Below are positions 16,384 through 26,000 of a DNA stretch of 39,675 bases, piece after piece. The DNA comes from Salinisphaera hydrothermalis C41B8 (lineage in GTDB: Bacteria > Pseudomonadota > Gammaproteobacteria > Nevskiales > Salinisphaeraceae): positions 1 through 39,675 of the forward strand of contig NZ_APNK01000033.1 in assembly GCF_000732535.1 (NCBI RefSeq), written 5' to 3'. Made by a program: the position numbers and the translations under genes. Below the pieces are notes generated by a model. It did no database searches. It was not told the DNA's origin and saw only the letters and a program-made list of their open reading frames with translations. Numbering within the stretch: the first letter of the stretch is position 1; each line of letters starts with the position of its first letter.

Positions 16384-16554
16384 AACGATGAATTCAGCGA
16401 CAGTCTGCCGCGCTTGGACCGCGCGATCCATGACCGGTCGGGGAACCGCTCTAGTCGCTGCAGGATGCAGCAGTATGCCTGATCCGTGTTGGGCTCCGAT
16501 ACCGGGGCGCAGCGGGTGAAGGTGCGGCCTCAGTAAAAAACGATCAAATAAGTA

Positions 16555-16580
16555 TTGAACTGTAAACCGTCGCCCCTAAT
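16555..16580 (+). promoter_or_regulatory. Sigma-32 (heat-shock) type promoter
   Basis: TTGAA (16555-16559) and CCCCTAAT (16573-16580) match the RpoH promoter elements (CTTGAA and CCCCAT-N-T) with an acceptable spacer. The start would be near 16588, about 58 nt before the small heat-shock gene it faces. Confidence 0.65.
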
Positions 16581-16645
16581 TACAGAGACAGCAACGAGGG
16601 GCGCTCCTGACGGCGCCGCATTCGAAAGAAAAAATGGAGGTCATC

Positions 16646-17134
16646 ATGGCAATTCAGCGCTATCAACCGTCGAGCCTGTTGCAACAGTTCAACGACGAGA
16701 TCAACCGCATGTTTCTGGGCGAAACCGATGCCGTGCCGGCTGTCGCCGGTGGCAGCTGGCGCCCGGCGATCGATATCCACGAAAGTGATCAGGCCTATCT
16801 GATCGAGGCCGAAGTGCCGGGTATCGAACCCAAGGATATTGAAATCACGCTACGCAATGGCGTGCTGACCATGAGCGGTGAACGGGTTTACCAGCACGAC
16901 ACCCTCGAACATGCCGACAAGTCGGCCGAGAACAGCCAGACGAACGGGCGAAGCCGTGAGCCGGCTCGTCTGGTGGAGCGTCGATACGGACGGTTCGTGC
17001 GTCGCTTTACGTTACCGGACACGGCCGACGAGGATGCGATCGAAGCGCGAGCCGAAAACGGCGTGTTGAAAGTGACGGTACCGAAAAAGCCGCAGACTCA
17101 GCCTCGCCGCATCGAGGTGGTGTCGGATCAATAA
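16646..17134 (+). CDS. Hsp20 small heat-shock protein
   Basis: This 162-aa alpha-crystallin-type chaperone holds unfolding proteins. The alpha-crystallin domain runs from about residue 38 (WRPAIDIHESDQAYLIEAEVPG) to 148, with ITLRNGVLTMSGER, ERRYGRFVRRFTLP and the closing ARAENGVLKVTVPKK. Between beta strands, about residues 82-108 hold an unusually long polar linker (DTLEHADKSAENSQTNGRSR) compared with the usual short loop. The ATG at 16646 has GGAGG 5 nt upstream. It is preceded by a sigma-32-like promoter and followed by a classic terminator, so it is a monocistronic heat-shock gene. Confidence 0.92.
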   Translation: MAIQRYQPSSLLQQFNDEINRMFLGETDAVPAVAGGSWRPAIDIHESDQAYLIEAEVPGIEPKDIEITLRNGVLTMSGERVYQHDTLEHADKSAENSQTNGRSREPARLVERRYGRFVRRFTLPDTADEDAIEARAENGVLKVTVPKKPQTQPRRIEVVSDQ

Positions 17135-17152
17135 GCGTCCATCCGCGAATTG

Positions 17153-17179
17153 GCGGAGCTCCGGCTCCGCTTTTTTTTT
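17153..17179 (+). terminator. Intrinsic terminator of hsp20
   Basis: GCGGAGC-TCCG-GCTCCGC forms a 7-bp stem with a 4-nt loop, followed by nine T residues. It is 18 bp after the stop codon. Confidence 0.93.
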
Positions 17180-17195
17180 GGCTCTTCGCATAATT

Positions 17196-17460
17196 AGAGC
17201 CTATTCCAATAGGAGGGCGTGGTCTGCGCTGGTCTGAGCGTGTGCCCGGCTAGGCGCGGCCGACGCCGCGTGGTCATTCCACGTCAGGAGGCCGCAACGC
17301 CGCCGGGTGCGCGCGCAGACCCGCCCTTCGGGGCGCCCGCTCGGGCCGCAGGGCGGTGTCAGGGACTCCTTGTGTGGCGCCACCACACCGCGTCGCCCCT
17401 TCCTAACCCTGCCGCCCGAGCGGGCGCCGCAGCCTACGCCGTCCTATTGGAATAGGCTCT
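17196..17460. mobile_element. 265-bp inverted-repeat element (MITE-like)
   Basis: The element is bounded by perfect 19-bp inverted repeats (AGAGCCTATTCCAATAGGA at 17196-17214 and its complement at 17442-17460). TTA is present at each edge (194-196 and 460-462 of the 17-kb block), consistent with a short target duplication. Inside, a 22-bp inverted repeat with one mismatch (17332-17353 with 17407-17428) surrounds a 53-nt loop. There is no transposase gene and no convincing coding frame. This suits a non-autonomous mobile element, although a genomic search for more copies is needed to prove mobility. Confidence 0.7.
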
Positions 17461-17853
17461 TAGCGGGGCCGATGCAAAACCGGCCCATGGCCACAGCTGG
17501 ATGGCTAGATGGGCTGCGGTGTCACGGTGCATGGAATACGCCAAGTCCTAATGCGCCGCGTCTGTATTCCCGTGCCGTTGTGCGGCGACGCCTCGACGTG
17601 AACCGGCGAAGCCGGCGCCGTGCCGGGTACTCTTCTCTTGGTTACATCTGCCGAGCAAGCAAGAGAAGTGACTCGCGCTGCAGCGCGAAACCAAGGGTTG
17701 GCGAAAACGCGAGGGGGTTTCCGAGTCCTGGGTCGGCGATGCTGGCCCAGTGCATGGCTTGGTTGTATCGACCTATGCCTGAACCTCCGGGCCTCGCCGG
17801 AATCATGGCCCGCTAATCCGCGATGAACCTTTTTTTTGCGCGGTAATTGCCCC
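17461..17853. other. Non-coding stretch with nested palindromes
   Basis: No gene is recognised. At 17632-17695 CTTCTCTTG pairs with CAAGAGAAG (17660-17668), CTTGGTT (17637-17643) can alternatively pair with AACCAAG (17689-17695), and between these last two lies the perfect 16-bp palindrome TCGCGCTGCAGCGCGA (17673-17688). The layout allows two mutually exclusive folds. It looks like an intergenic repeat element; other copies are not visible in this window. Confidence 0.45.
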
Positions 17854-18264
17854 TCAATGCGGCTCCGATAGGATCTGTAGCGTCACCGGCACCACGCCCT
17901 GGCGCCGCATCTTGAGCCGTTTTGCGGCTGCTGCCGACAGATCGATAACGCGGCCGTGGACGAACGGCCCGCGATCGTTGATTCGTACGGTGACATGCCG
18001 GTGGTTGTCCAGATTGACCACCCGGACCCAGCTGCCCATCGGCAGGCTGCGATGAGCAGCGGTCAGGGCATGCGGGTTATAGGTTTCACCGCTGGCGGTG
18101 GTACGCCCGTCGAAACGTGCGGCGTAATAGCCCGCTTCACCGCGTTGGTAGACCCCGGCGCCGGGCCCGATTCGGGTGGAGGCGCATCCGCCAAGAGCGA
18201 TCGCAAGCATCAGTGCCGCCACCATGGCAGACGGATTCGAGCGGCGCGTCATCAATCGAGGCAT
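17854..18264 (-). CDS. rlpA: RlpA-like septal lipoprotein
   Basis: This protein of about 136 aa has a lipoprotein signal ([14 protein letters not shown], lipid Cys about residue 27) and a double-psi beta-barrel domain of the RlpA family: [19 protein letters not shown], then [12 protein letters not shown], and [18 protein letters not shown] containing the catalytic-site Asp. RlpA proteins are outer-membrane lipoproteins that cleave or bind denuded septal glycan. The C-terminal SPOR domain of longer homologues is absent. The start at ATG 18264 (or 18252) is inferred from the signal peptide; no clear Shine-Dalgarno is seen, and the frame extends upstream into a repeat element. It is flanked on both sides by structured repeats. 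Confidence 0.85.
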   Translation of the reverse strand: MPRLMTRRSNPSAMVAALMLAIALGGCASTRIGPGAGVYQRGEAGYYAARFDGRTTASGETYNPHALTAAHRSLPMGSWVRVVNLDNHRHVTVRINDRGPFVHGRVIDLSAAAAKRLKMRRQGVVPVTLQILSEPH

Positions 18265-18377
18265 GGCGTGGATCGGATTGGCCGTAAGCGAGTAGGGCGG
18301 TCGGATCGCGAATAGCCGTATCGAGCTTAACGGCCCGGCCTGAATCGTGGCCGAACCCGACCGTAAGACCGGAAGCG

Positions 18378-18651
18378 CTAGGGCGTATTGAGGTTTCGTG
18401 CGAGTCCGCGCCAAGCGCTGTTTTGCGGCAAGACGAGGCGTAGCGAGCGCGGCGTAGTCGTTCTACGCGAGAGAGCTATAACGCTGTATTGCCGCAAAAC
18501 AGCGCTTGTCCCGAAGGGTTGGGCCGCAAATCCCGCCCGGCGGCGTTGCGAGTCTGGGCCGTGGCCCGCCACGACGCGGCGACTCGCGCCTTGCCGGACA
18601 CGATTTGCGGACGCCAACGCGGCGCTCGCACGAAACCTCAACACGCCCTAG
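18378..18651. mobile_element. 274-bp structured element with 27-bp inverted ends
   Basis: The ends at 18378-18404 and 18625-18651 are 27-bp inverted repeats with one mismatch; pairing continues after a small internal loop (CCGCG at 18406-18410 with CGCGG at 18618-18622). Two further arms lie inside. Arm 1 is a perfect 19-bp stem (18413-18431 with 18489-18507) capped by smaller hairpins such as GCGTAG-TCGTT-CTACGC. Arm 2 pairs CCGCAAATC (about 18524-18532) with GATTTGCGG (18602-18610) and GCGAGTC with GACTCGC. The predicted shape is a three-way junction. No gene inside is credible. The element could be a MITE or a large structured intergenic repeat. Confidence 0.7.
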
Positions 18652-18927
18652 GTGAACTCATGTATTGAGAGGTCGCGGCCTTGATCTCTAGCCTCGGCGC
18701 GGCTTATTGCGCAGCCCAACGATGGGCCGCGGTGAACGCGGCTCGAATGGCTGTGCCCGGCGGCCATAAGCCGCCATCGCAGGACGATTGCGTGTAGGAC
18801 GGGGTTGCACGAACGACAGGCCGTTCGCCAAGGCGTGATCCGCCGGCCGCCTCCACAAGTGATCGTCCATCGAACGTTGATCGGCAGCCGCGCCGACCGC
18901 GGCGCCGCAGACCATCGAAGGATCATT
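18652..18927. other. Leader region of ectD
   Basis: This 276-bp stretch has no recognised gene. It holds two small GC hairpins: GCCGCG-GTGAA-CGCGGC near 18727-18743 and GGCGGC-CATAA-GCCGCC near 18759-18775. I cannot assign a convincing promoter for ectD by eye. Confidence 0.35.
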
Positions 18928-19848
18928 ATGCGAAACGACGACTACATCACCCGTACGGAACACCCGGAAGCACGTTATCGGCGGCGCGACCCGGTGGTCC
19001 ATGCCGGTCCCGCCAACCGCTGGAACGGGCCGCTCGACGAAGGGGCGCTATCGGCGTTCGAGCGTGACGGCTTTCTCTGGTTCGAGGGGTTTTTTTCCCA
19101 GGATCGGATGGCGCCGTTCTTCGACGAACTGGCCGATATGAGCCGTGACGAAGAGTTGCTGCATTCGGATGGTGTGATCCGCGACCCCAAATCCGGCGCC
19201 GTACGTTCGGTGTTCGACATGCACCGCATCTCACCGCGTTTCGATGAGCTCACGCGGGATGCCCGGATTCTCGGCATGGTCCAGCAACTGCTGGGCGGCG
19301 ATGTGTACATCCATCAGTCCCGGATCAACGATAAATACGGCTTTCAGGGCGCCGGCTTCGACTGGCATTCGGATTTCGAGACCTGGCACGCCGAGGACGG
19401 GATGCCGCGCATGCGTGCGATCAGCGCCTCGATCATGCTCACCGACAACAACGAGTTCAACGGCCCGTTGATGCTCATTCCCGGCTCGCATCATGAGTTC
19501 GTGCCCTGCCAGGGCACGACACCCGAGGAAAATTGGAAGAGCTCGCTCAAGGCACAGGAAGCCGGCGTGCCGAGTCAGCAGAATCTGCAGGCACTGGTCA
19601 ATCGCGGCGGCATCACCGCGCCCAAGGGGCCGGCGGGTTCGTTGCTGTTGTTCGAATGCAACGTGTTGCATGCATCGAACTCGAATATGTCGCCGTGGCC
19701 GCGTTCCAATCTGTTCTTTGTTTACAACAGCGTCTGCAACGCGCTCGAGCAGCCGTTCGCGGCCGAAAACACACGGCCGTCGTTCCTGGCCAACCGCGAG
19801 ACGCCGCAGCCGCTCGAACTGCACGATCCGTACGCGGCTATGCGTTGA
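18928..19848 (+). CDS. ectD: Ectoine hydroxylase
   Basis: This 306-aa non-heme Fe(II)/2-oxoglutarate dioxygenase converts ectoine to 5-hydroxyectoine, a compatible solute. The diagnostic EctD signature FDWHSDFETWHAEDGMPRM is present. The iron ligands by alignment are His147, Asp149 and His248 (in LHASNSNMSP). The LIPGSHHEFVPC stretch is also conserved. Length fits the family. The ATG at 18928 has GAAGGA 5 nt upstream. No ectABC genes lie beside it, so ectoine must be made from another locus or imported. A terminator follows directly, so it is monocistronic. Confidence 0.95.
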   Translation: MRNDDYITRTEHPEARYRRRDPVVHAGPANRWNGPLDEGALSAFERDGFLWFEGFFSQDRMAPFFDELADMSRDEELLHSDGVIRDPKSGAVRSVFDMHRISPRFDELTRDARILGMVQQLLGGDVYIHQSRINDKYGFQGAGFDWHSDFETWHAEDGMPRMRAISASIMLTDNNEFNGPLMLIPGSHHEFVPCQGTTPEENWKSSLKAQEAGVPSQQNLQALVNRGGITAPKGPAGSLLLFECNVLHASNSNMSPWPRSNLFFVYNSVCNALEQPFAAENTRPSFLANRETPQPLELHDPYAAMR

Positions 19849-19889
19849 GGGCCGCATCGACCGCATAGGGAACCGTTGCCAGCTGTCCA

Positions 19890-19917
19890 GTCCCGCCAAC
19901 AACTGGTTTGGCGGGAC
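19890..19917 (+). other. Hairpin after ectD
   Basis: GTCCCGCC and GGCGGGAC form a perfect 8-bp stem around a 12-nt loop, 41 bp past the ectD stop and 13 bp before the T-tailed terminator. No T-run follows it. It may be a first pause or 3'-end stabilising stem. Confidence 0.5.
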
Positions 19918-19930
19918 CGGATAGCTAGAG

Positions 19931-19958
19931 GCCGGCACTCAAAAGGTGCCGGCTTTTT
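19931..19958 (+). terminator. Intrinsic terminator of ectD
   Basis: GCCGGCAC-TCAAAAG-GTGCCGGC forms an 8-bp stem followed by five T residues. The oppositely oriented efflux gene ends right at its edge (stop at 19958-19960). Confidence 0.88.
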
Positions 19959-22900
19959 CATGCCTGGCGTTCGCGGCGGCGGCGCCAGCGCATGCGATCC
20001 ATGACGAGATAGATCGCTGGCGTGGTGTAGATGGTCAGCAGCTGCGACACGATGAGCCCGCCGATGATGGTGATGCCCAGGGGCCGGCGCAGTTCGGAGC
20101 CGGGCCCGGAGGCGATCAGCAACGGCACTGCGCCCAGCACCGCCGCCATGGTGGTCATGGTGATCGGCCGGAAACGCTCGCGAGCGGCTTCGAAGATCGC
20201 TTTTTCCGGCGTCCAGCCGCGCGTGCGCTCGCCCTCGAGCGCGAAGTCCACCAGCATGATCCCGTTTTTCTTGACGATGCCGATCAACAGCACGATGCCG
20301 ATCACCGGCATCAGCGATAGCTCGGTGCCGGTGAGATACAGCGCCAGCAACGCGCCGAGCCCGGCCGAGGGGAGGGTGGAGATGATCGTCAGGGGGTGGA
20401 TCAGGCTCTCGTAGAGGATGCCGAGGACCAGATAGACCGATACCAGGGCTGCCACGATCAGCAACAGCTCGTGGCCGGCGCTGGCGGGATTGCTGCTGTC
20501 GCCGAGGTCGATATGAATATCCGACGGCGGGTGCAACGACGCCATGGCCTGCTGGATAGCGTCATGGGCCGCGCCCATGGCTGTGCCCGGTGCGAGGTTG
20601 TAGCTGAATGTCACCGACGGGAACTGGCCGTCGTGATGGACCGACAACGGCGCGGTGCCGATGCTGGTGGTGGTCACGGCCGAGAGCGGAATCTGGCGAC
20701 CGTCGTCGGCGGTGACATAAATATGCGAGATATCCGCGATCTTGCGCTGCATACCCGGCACAACGCCGAGTACCACTTTGTACTGGTTGCTCTGGGTATG
20801 AATGGTCGATATCTGGCGCTGGGCGAAGGCATCGTGCAGCGCGGTATCGATGGCCGTCGCGCTGACATGTAGGCGAGCGGCGGCGGTCCGGTCGATATGC
20901 ACATTGACCTGCGGCCCGCCTTCGTCCTGATCGGAACTGACGTCGGCAAGCTGTGGCATCTGGCGCAGCTTGGCGAGCACCTTGGATGTCCAATCGGACA
21001 ACAAGGGCAGGTCCGGGCTCCATAACGTGAACTGATACGCGCCCTTGTCGCTGTGATGCACGCCCGTCGGCAGCGCCTGAATCGCGCTCAGAAACGTGCG
21101 CGCGTCCTTGACCTGGGCCAGTTTGGGACGCAGCCGGGCGATCACCTGTTGCGCGGTGGCCGTACGTTCGTCGGTGGGCTTGAGCGCCACAAACAGCCGC
21201 GCCTCGTTGCTGCCGCCACGGCCGGAAGAACCGACCGCATCGCCGACATGGGCTACGGCCGGATCGGCAAGCACGATATCGCGCACCCGTTTCTCGATCG
21301 CGTTCATCCGGGCGAACGAGGCGTCGGGCGCGCCCTGGGTCATGCCGATCAACAGGTCGGCATCGCCCTGGGGGATGAAGCTCTTGGGCAGATGCATGAA
21401 CAGCCCGCCCATGAGCACCAGGGCCAGAAACGTCACGCCGATCATCAGCCAGCGCTGGTTGATCACATGCTTCAGGCTGCCGGTGTAGGCCGCGTTGAGG
21501 CGTACGAACAGCGGCTCCATGATCCGGTCGAGCCGGGTTTCGCCGGACTTCGGCGCACGCCGGATGAAACGACTGCAGATCATCGGTGTGACGGTCAGCG
21601 AGACCACGGCCGACACCGCGATGGCGAATACTAGCGTCAGCGAGAATTCGCGTAGCAGCCGGCCCGGAATGCCGCCCATGAGGACCAGCGGGCTGAACGC
21701 GGCGATCAGCGAAATACTGATCGAGACGACGGTGAAGCCGATCTGCCGAGCGCCGACGAACGCCGCGCGCAGCGGTCGCATACCGGCCTCCAGATTACGG
21801 TAGACGTTCTCGATCATCACGATCGCGTCGTCGACTACAAAGCCCACCGAAATGGTCAGCGCCATGAGTGACAGATTGTCGAGCGAGAAGCCGCACAGCC
21901 ACATCAGAATCGCCGTGCCGGCCAGCGACAGGGGGACGGTGACGCCGGCGGCTATGGTCGGCACCCCGCGGCGCAGGAACAGCATCACCACCAGCATGAC
22001 CAGCGCGATACTCGCCATGAGCGTGAATTGCAGATCGTTGACGCTGTCGTGGATGGTGACCGTGCGGTCGGAGAAGGTGGTGATGTTCACCCCGCTGGGG
22101 ATCCAGCGATCGAGCGTCGGCAACATGTGCTTGATGCGCTCGACGGTGGCGACCACGTTGGCGCCGGAGGACTGGTGCACGATCAACAGCACCGCCGGCT
22201 TGCCGTCATAGGTACCGGTCTGGAGCCGATCGAGGGTGCCGGTGCTCACCCGGGCGACGTCGGACAGCGAGACGATCGTGCCGTCGTTCTTCTTGATCGG
22301 GATCCGGCGATATTCTTCGGGCGAGGTGAGCGAATCGTTGCTGCTGATGCCGAGCATACGGTTCGGCCCGTCGAAGCTGCCGAGCGGGCTGGCGACATTG
22401 GCGTTGATAATCGCCTGGCGCACGACGTCCAGCCCCACGCCCATATCCGCCAGCTGGCCCGGGTGCATGTCGACCCGGATCGCGGGCTGCTCGGCGCCGG
22501 TCACCGAGACATCCGATACCCCCTCGACCTGGGCAATGCGCTGGGCGATGACGGTGTCGGCGACATCGTAGAGGTCGCTCGGCGGCATCGTCTTCGACGT
22601 CAGCGCCAGGATCAGGATCGGAAACGCCGACGGATTGATCTTGCGCAGATGTGGGCTCTCGGGCAGATTGCCCGGCAGGTCGGCCTGGGCCGCATTGATG
22701 GCGGCCTGTACGTCCTGGGCCGCACCATCGACGCTGCGCGACAGCTCGAACTGCACCATGATATTGGTCGAACCGAGCGTGCTGGTCGAGGCCAGAGCCG
22801 TGACGCCCGGGATAGCGCCCAGACGCCGTTCGAGCGGTGCGGCGACGGTAGCGGCCACGGTCTCCGGACTGGCGCCGGGCAGGCTGGCCGACACGGTGAT

Positions 22901-23032
22901 GATCGGCAGATCCACCGACGGCAGACTCGCTACCGGCAGAAACAGATAGCTCACCGTGCCGAGCAGCAGCAGCCCTACCGCCAGCAGGCAGGTGCCGATC
23001 GGGTTGCGAATGAACGGGGCAGAAATGTTCAT
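19958..23032 (-). CDS. mdtC: RND efflux permease, MdtC/MuxC type
   Basis: This 1024-aa inner-membrane proton/drug antiporter of the HAE-RND family matches MdtC in length. It has the N-terminal helix (NPIGTCLLAVGLLLLGTVSY), two large periplasmic loops and a second set of helices after about residue 850. The paired aspartates of helix 4 are in VGFVVDDAIVMIENVYRN. It follows mdtB by 16 bp. MdtB and MdtC form mixed trimers, exporting substrates such as bile salts and novobiocin in relatives; the substrate here is unknown. It is the last gene of the OMF-mdtA-mdtB-mdtC operon. Confidence 0.92.
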   Translation of the reverse strand: MNISAPFIRNPIGTCLLAVGLLLLGTVSYLFLPVASLPSVDLPIITVSASLPGASPETVAATVAAPLERRLGAIPGVTALASTSTLGSTNIMVQFELSRSVDGAAQDVQAAINAAQADLPGNLPESPHLRKINPSAFPILILALTSKTMPPSDLYDVADTVIAQRIAQVEGVSDVSVTGAEQPAIRVDMHPGQLADMGVGLDVVRQAIINANVASPLGSFDGPNRMLGISSNDSLTSPEEYRRIPIKKNDGTIVSLSDVARVSTGTLDRLQTGTYDGKPAVLLIVHQSSGANVVATVERIKHMLPTLDRWIPSGVNITTFSDRTVTIHDSVNDLQFTLMASIALVMLVVMLFLRRGVPTIAAGVTVPLSLAGTAILMWLCGFSLDNLSLMALTISVGFVVDDAIVMIENVYRNLEAGMRPLRAAFVGARQIGFTVVSISISLIAAFSPLVLMGGIPGRLLREFSLTLVFAIAVSAVVSLTVTPMICSRFIRRAPKSGETRLDRIMEPLFVRLNAAYTGSLKHVINQRWLMIGVTFLALVLMGGLFMHLPKSFIPQGDADLLIGMTQGAPDASFARMNAIEKRVRDIVLADPAVAHVGDAVGSSGRGGSNEARLFVALKPTDERTATAQQVIARLRPKLAQVKDARTFLSAIQALPTGVHHSDKGAYQFTLWSPDLPLLSDWTSKVLAKLRQMPQLADVSSDQDEGGPQVNVHIDRTAAARLHVSATAIDTALHDAFAQRQISTIHTQSNQYKVVLGVVPGMQRKIADISHIYVTADDGRQIPLSAVTTTSIGTAPLSVHHDGQFPSVTFSYNLAPGTAMGAAHDAIQQAMASLHPPSDIHIDLGDSSNPASAGHELLLIVAALVSVYLVLGILYESLIHPLTIISTLPSAGLGALLALYLTGTELSLMPVIGIVLLIGIVKKNGIMLVDFALEGERTRGWTPEKAIFEAARERFRPITMTTMAAVLGAVPLLIASGPGSELRRPLGITIIGGLIVSQLLTIYTTPAIYLVMDRMRWRRRRERQA

Positions 23033-23048
23033 CGGCAGATCGGGGCGA

Positions 23049-26000
23049 TCAGCGCTGGCGGGGCGCGAGGCCCGGGCCGCGCTCGGCGTTGGCGCCCAGA
23101 TAGCGCCCGAGCCGCGAGCGTTCGGTACGCGCCTTGACTCGGTCCATCGCCAGGTAGATGACCGGCGTGGTGTAGAGCGTCATCACCTGCGACAACAACA
23201 GCCCACCGATGATGGTCACGCCGAGCGGCACGCGCAGCTCCGAGCCGACGTTGTGCGACAGCGCCAGCGGTAGGGCGCCCAGCAGGGCGGCGAGCGTGGT
23301 CATCATGATCGGCCGGAACCGGCGCAGCGCCGCCTCGAAGATGGCGTCGTCCGGCGCCAGCCCGCGGTCGCGTTCCGCATCGAGGGCGAAGTCGATCATC
23401 ATGATCGCGTTCTTCTTGACGATGCCCATCAACAGAATGATGCCGATGAGTGCGACCACCGACAGATCGTAGCCGAATGCCAGCAGGGCGAGCAGTGCGC
23501 CGACGCCGGCCGAAGGCAGCGTGGTGAGAATCGTGAACGGATGGATGAAGCTCTCATAGAGCACGCCCAGCACGATATAGATCACGATCACCGCGGCGAG
23601 GATCAGCCACGGCTCGACCGACAGCGACTTGGCAAACTCGGCGGCGCTGCCGACGAAGGTGCCCTGGATGGCCGACGGCATGCCGATCGACTGCTCGGTG
23701 CTCTGGATAGCGTTGATGGCCTGGCCGAGCGACACGCCGGGGGCGAGATCGAAGTTCAGCGTGGCCGCCGGAAACTGTTCCTGGTGCTGAATCGCGAGCG
23801 GCGCGGTGGTGAGTTGCGTGCTGGCGACCGAGCGCAGAGGGATTTGCGTGCCGTCGCTCGCCGGCACATACAGATTCGACAGAACCGACGGGTCGGTCTG
23901 ATAGCGCGGCGCGGCTTCCAGCACCACGCGATACTGGTTCGCCTGACCGTAGATAGTCGAGATCTGGCGCTGGCCGAAGGCGTCGTAGAGCGTGTCGTCG
24001 ACCGATTGCATGGTCACGCCGAGCCGGCCGGCGGCGCTGCGATCGACGTCGATCTTCACACGCGGCCCGGTATTGTCGATATCGGAAGACACATTGCGCA
24101 CCTCCGGCACGTTGCCGAGCGCATGCGTGAGCCGGTTCGACCATTGCGTCAGGCGATCGGAATCGCTGTCGGTCAGCACGTACTGATACTGCGTCGGGCC
24201 GTTGGTGGTGGCGATCTGGATGCTCTGCACTGCCTTGAACACCACGTTCACGCCGGGGATGTTGGCCACGCGCTGTTTCAGGTCGGCCATGGTGGTATCG
24301 AGATCGTGGCTGCGCTCGCCGCGCGGCTTCAGCACGATCGACATGCTGCCGACGTTGGGCGTGGCGTTGGTCGCACTCACACCCACGGTGGAGGTGACCG
24401 CGGCCACGTCGGGATCGCGCTTGACCGCTGCATCGACCTGCGACTGCACGCGCTTCATAGCGTCGAACGATACGGCGTCGTCGGCCCGCGTCTGGGCGGT
24501 CAGCAGCCCGGTGTCTTCCTGCGGCAGAAAGCCCTTGGGTACGACGATATACAGCAGGATGGTCAACGCCAGCGTGGCGACCGTGACCCAGAGCGTGGCG
24601 GCTCGATGGGCCAGCACCCAGCGCAGGCTGTGTTCATAGCCGCGGGTCAGGCGCGTGACCGCGCGATCCGCGGCCCGCGAGAAACGCCCGGGTGCGCGTT
24701 GTTTCGTCGACAGTAGACGGGCGCACATCATCGGCGTGAGCGTGAGCGACACGATCGCCGACACCACGACCGACACCGACAGCGTGAGCGCGAACTCTCG
24801 GAACAGCCGGCCGACGATACCGGGCATCAGCAGCAGCGGAATGAATACCGCAATCAACGACAGCGTCAGCGAGATGACCGTGAAGCCGATTTCGCCCGCG
24901 CCCTTGTAAGCCGCGGTCATTGGCCGTTCGCCGGCTTCGAGATGACGCACGATGTTCTCGATCATCACGATCGCGTCGTCCACCACGAAGCCGGTGGCGA
25001 TGGTCAATGCCATCAGCGAGAGGTTGTCGAGCGAGAACCCGGCTGCCCACATCACCCCGAAGGTCGCGATCAGCGACAGCGGCAGGGCAACGCCGGCGAT
25101 CAGCGTGGCGCTGAGGCTACGCAGGAACAGCAACACGACCAGTACCACCAGCATCACGCTGATCACGAGCGTGAACTGCACGTCGCGCACCGAGGCGCGG
25201 ATGGTGCCAGTGCGGTCGGACACGATCTGCATGTTCACGCCGCTGGGCATGGCCGAGCGCAGCTCCGGGAGCTTGGCCTTCAGGGCGTCGACGGTGGCCA
25301 CGATGTTGGCGCCGGGTTGACGTTGCACGTCGAGTACCACGGCCGGCTTGCCGTTGAAATGCGCGGCCACTTTATTGTCTTCCACGCCGGAGACGATATG
25401 CGCCACATCGTCCAGGCGGACCGGGGCGCCGTTCTTGTAGGCGACGACAACGTTGCGATACGCCGCGGCGTCGGCGAGCTGGTCGTTGGCGCCGATGGTG
25501 TAGGCCTTCACCGCGCCCGATAGCGACCCTTTAGACTGGTTCGTATTGGCCGCGGAGATGGCGCTGCGCAGTGTCTCCAGCCCCAGCCCGTAGGACGCCA
25601 GCTGCGGCAGATCGGCCTGGATGCGTACCGCCGGGCGGATGCCGCCCTCGACCGTTACATGGCCCACACCGCCCACCTCGCTCAGCCGCTGCGCAAGCAG
25701 GGTGTCGGCGACGTCGCTCAGGCGCTGGATTGGCAGATTCTTCGAGGTCAGGGCGAGGGTAAGGATTGGTGTGTCCGCCGGATTGACCTTCGAGTAGCTG
25801 GGCGGATAGGGCAGATTGTTCGGCAGGTTACCGTTGGCTTCGTTGATCGCGTCCTGCACGTCCTGGGCCGCGGCATCGATATCGCGCCCGAGCACGAACT
25901 GCAGCGTGATCTGGCTGCGGCCCATGGAACTGGTCGACGTCATGTCGGACAGCCCCTGGATCTGGCCGAGCTGGTGCTCCAGGGGCGCGGTGATCAGGCG

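Noticed and set aside
18388..18651. Small open frames (about 87 aa) on both strands inside the 274-bp element
   Set aside because: They coincide with the inverted repeats, which produce mirrored frames (both end in ARNLNTP), so they reflect the palindrome rather than a gene.
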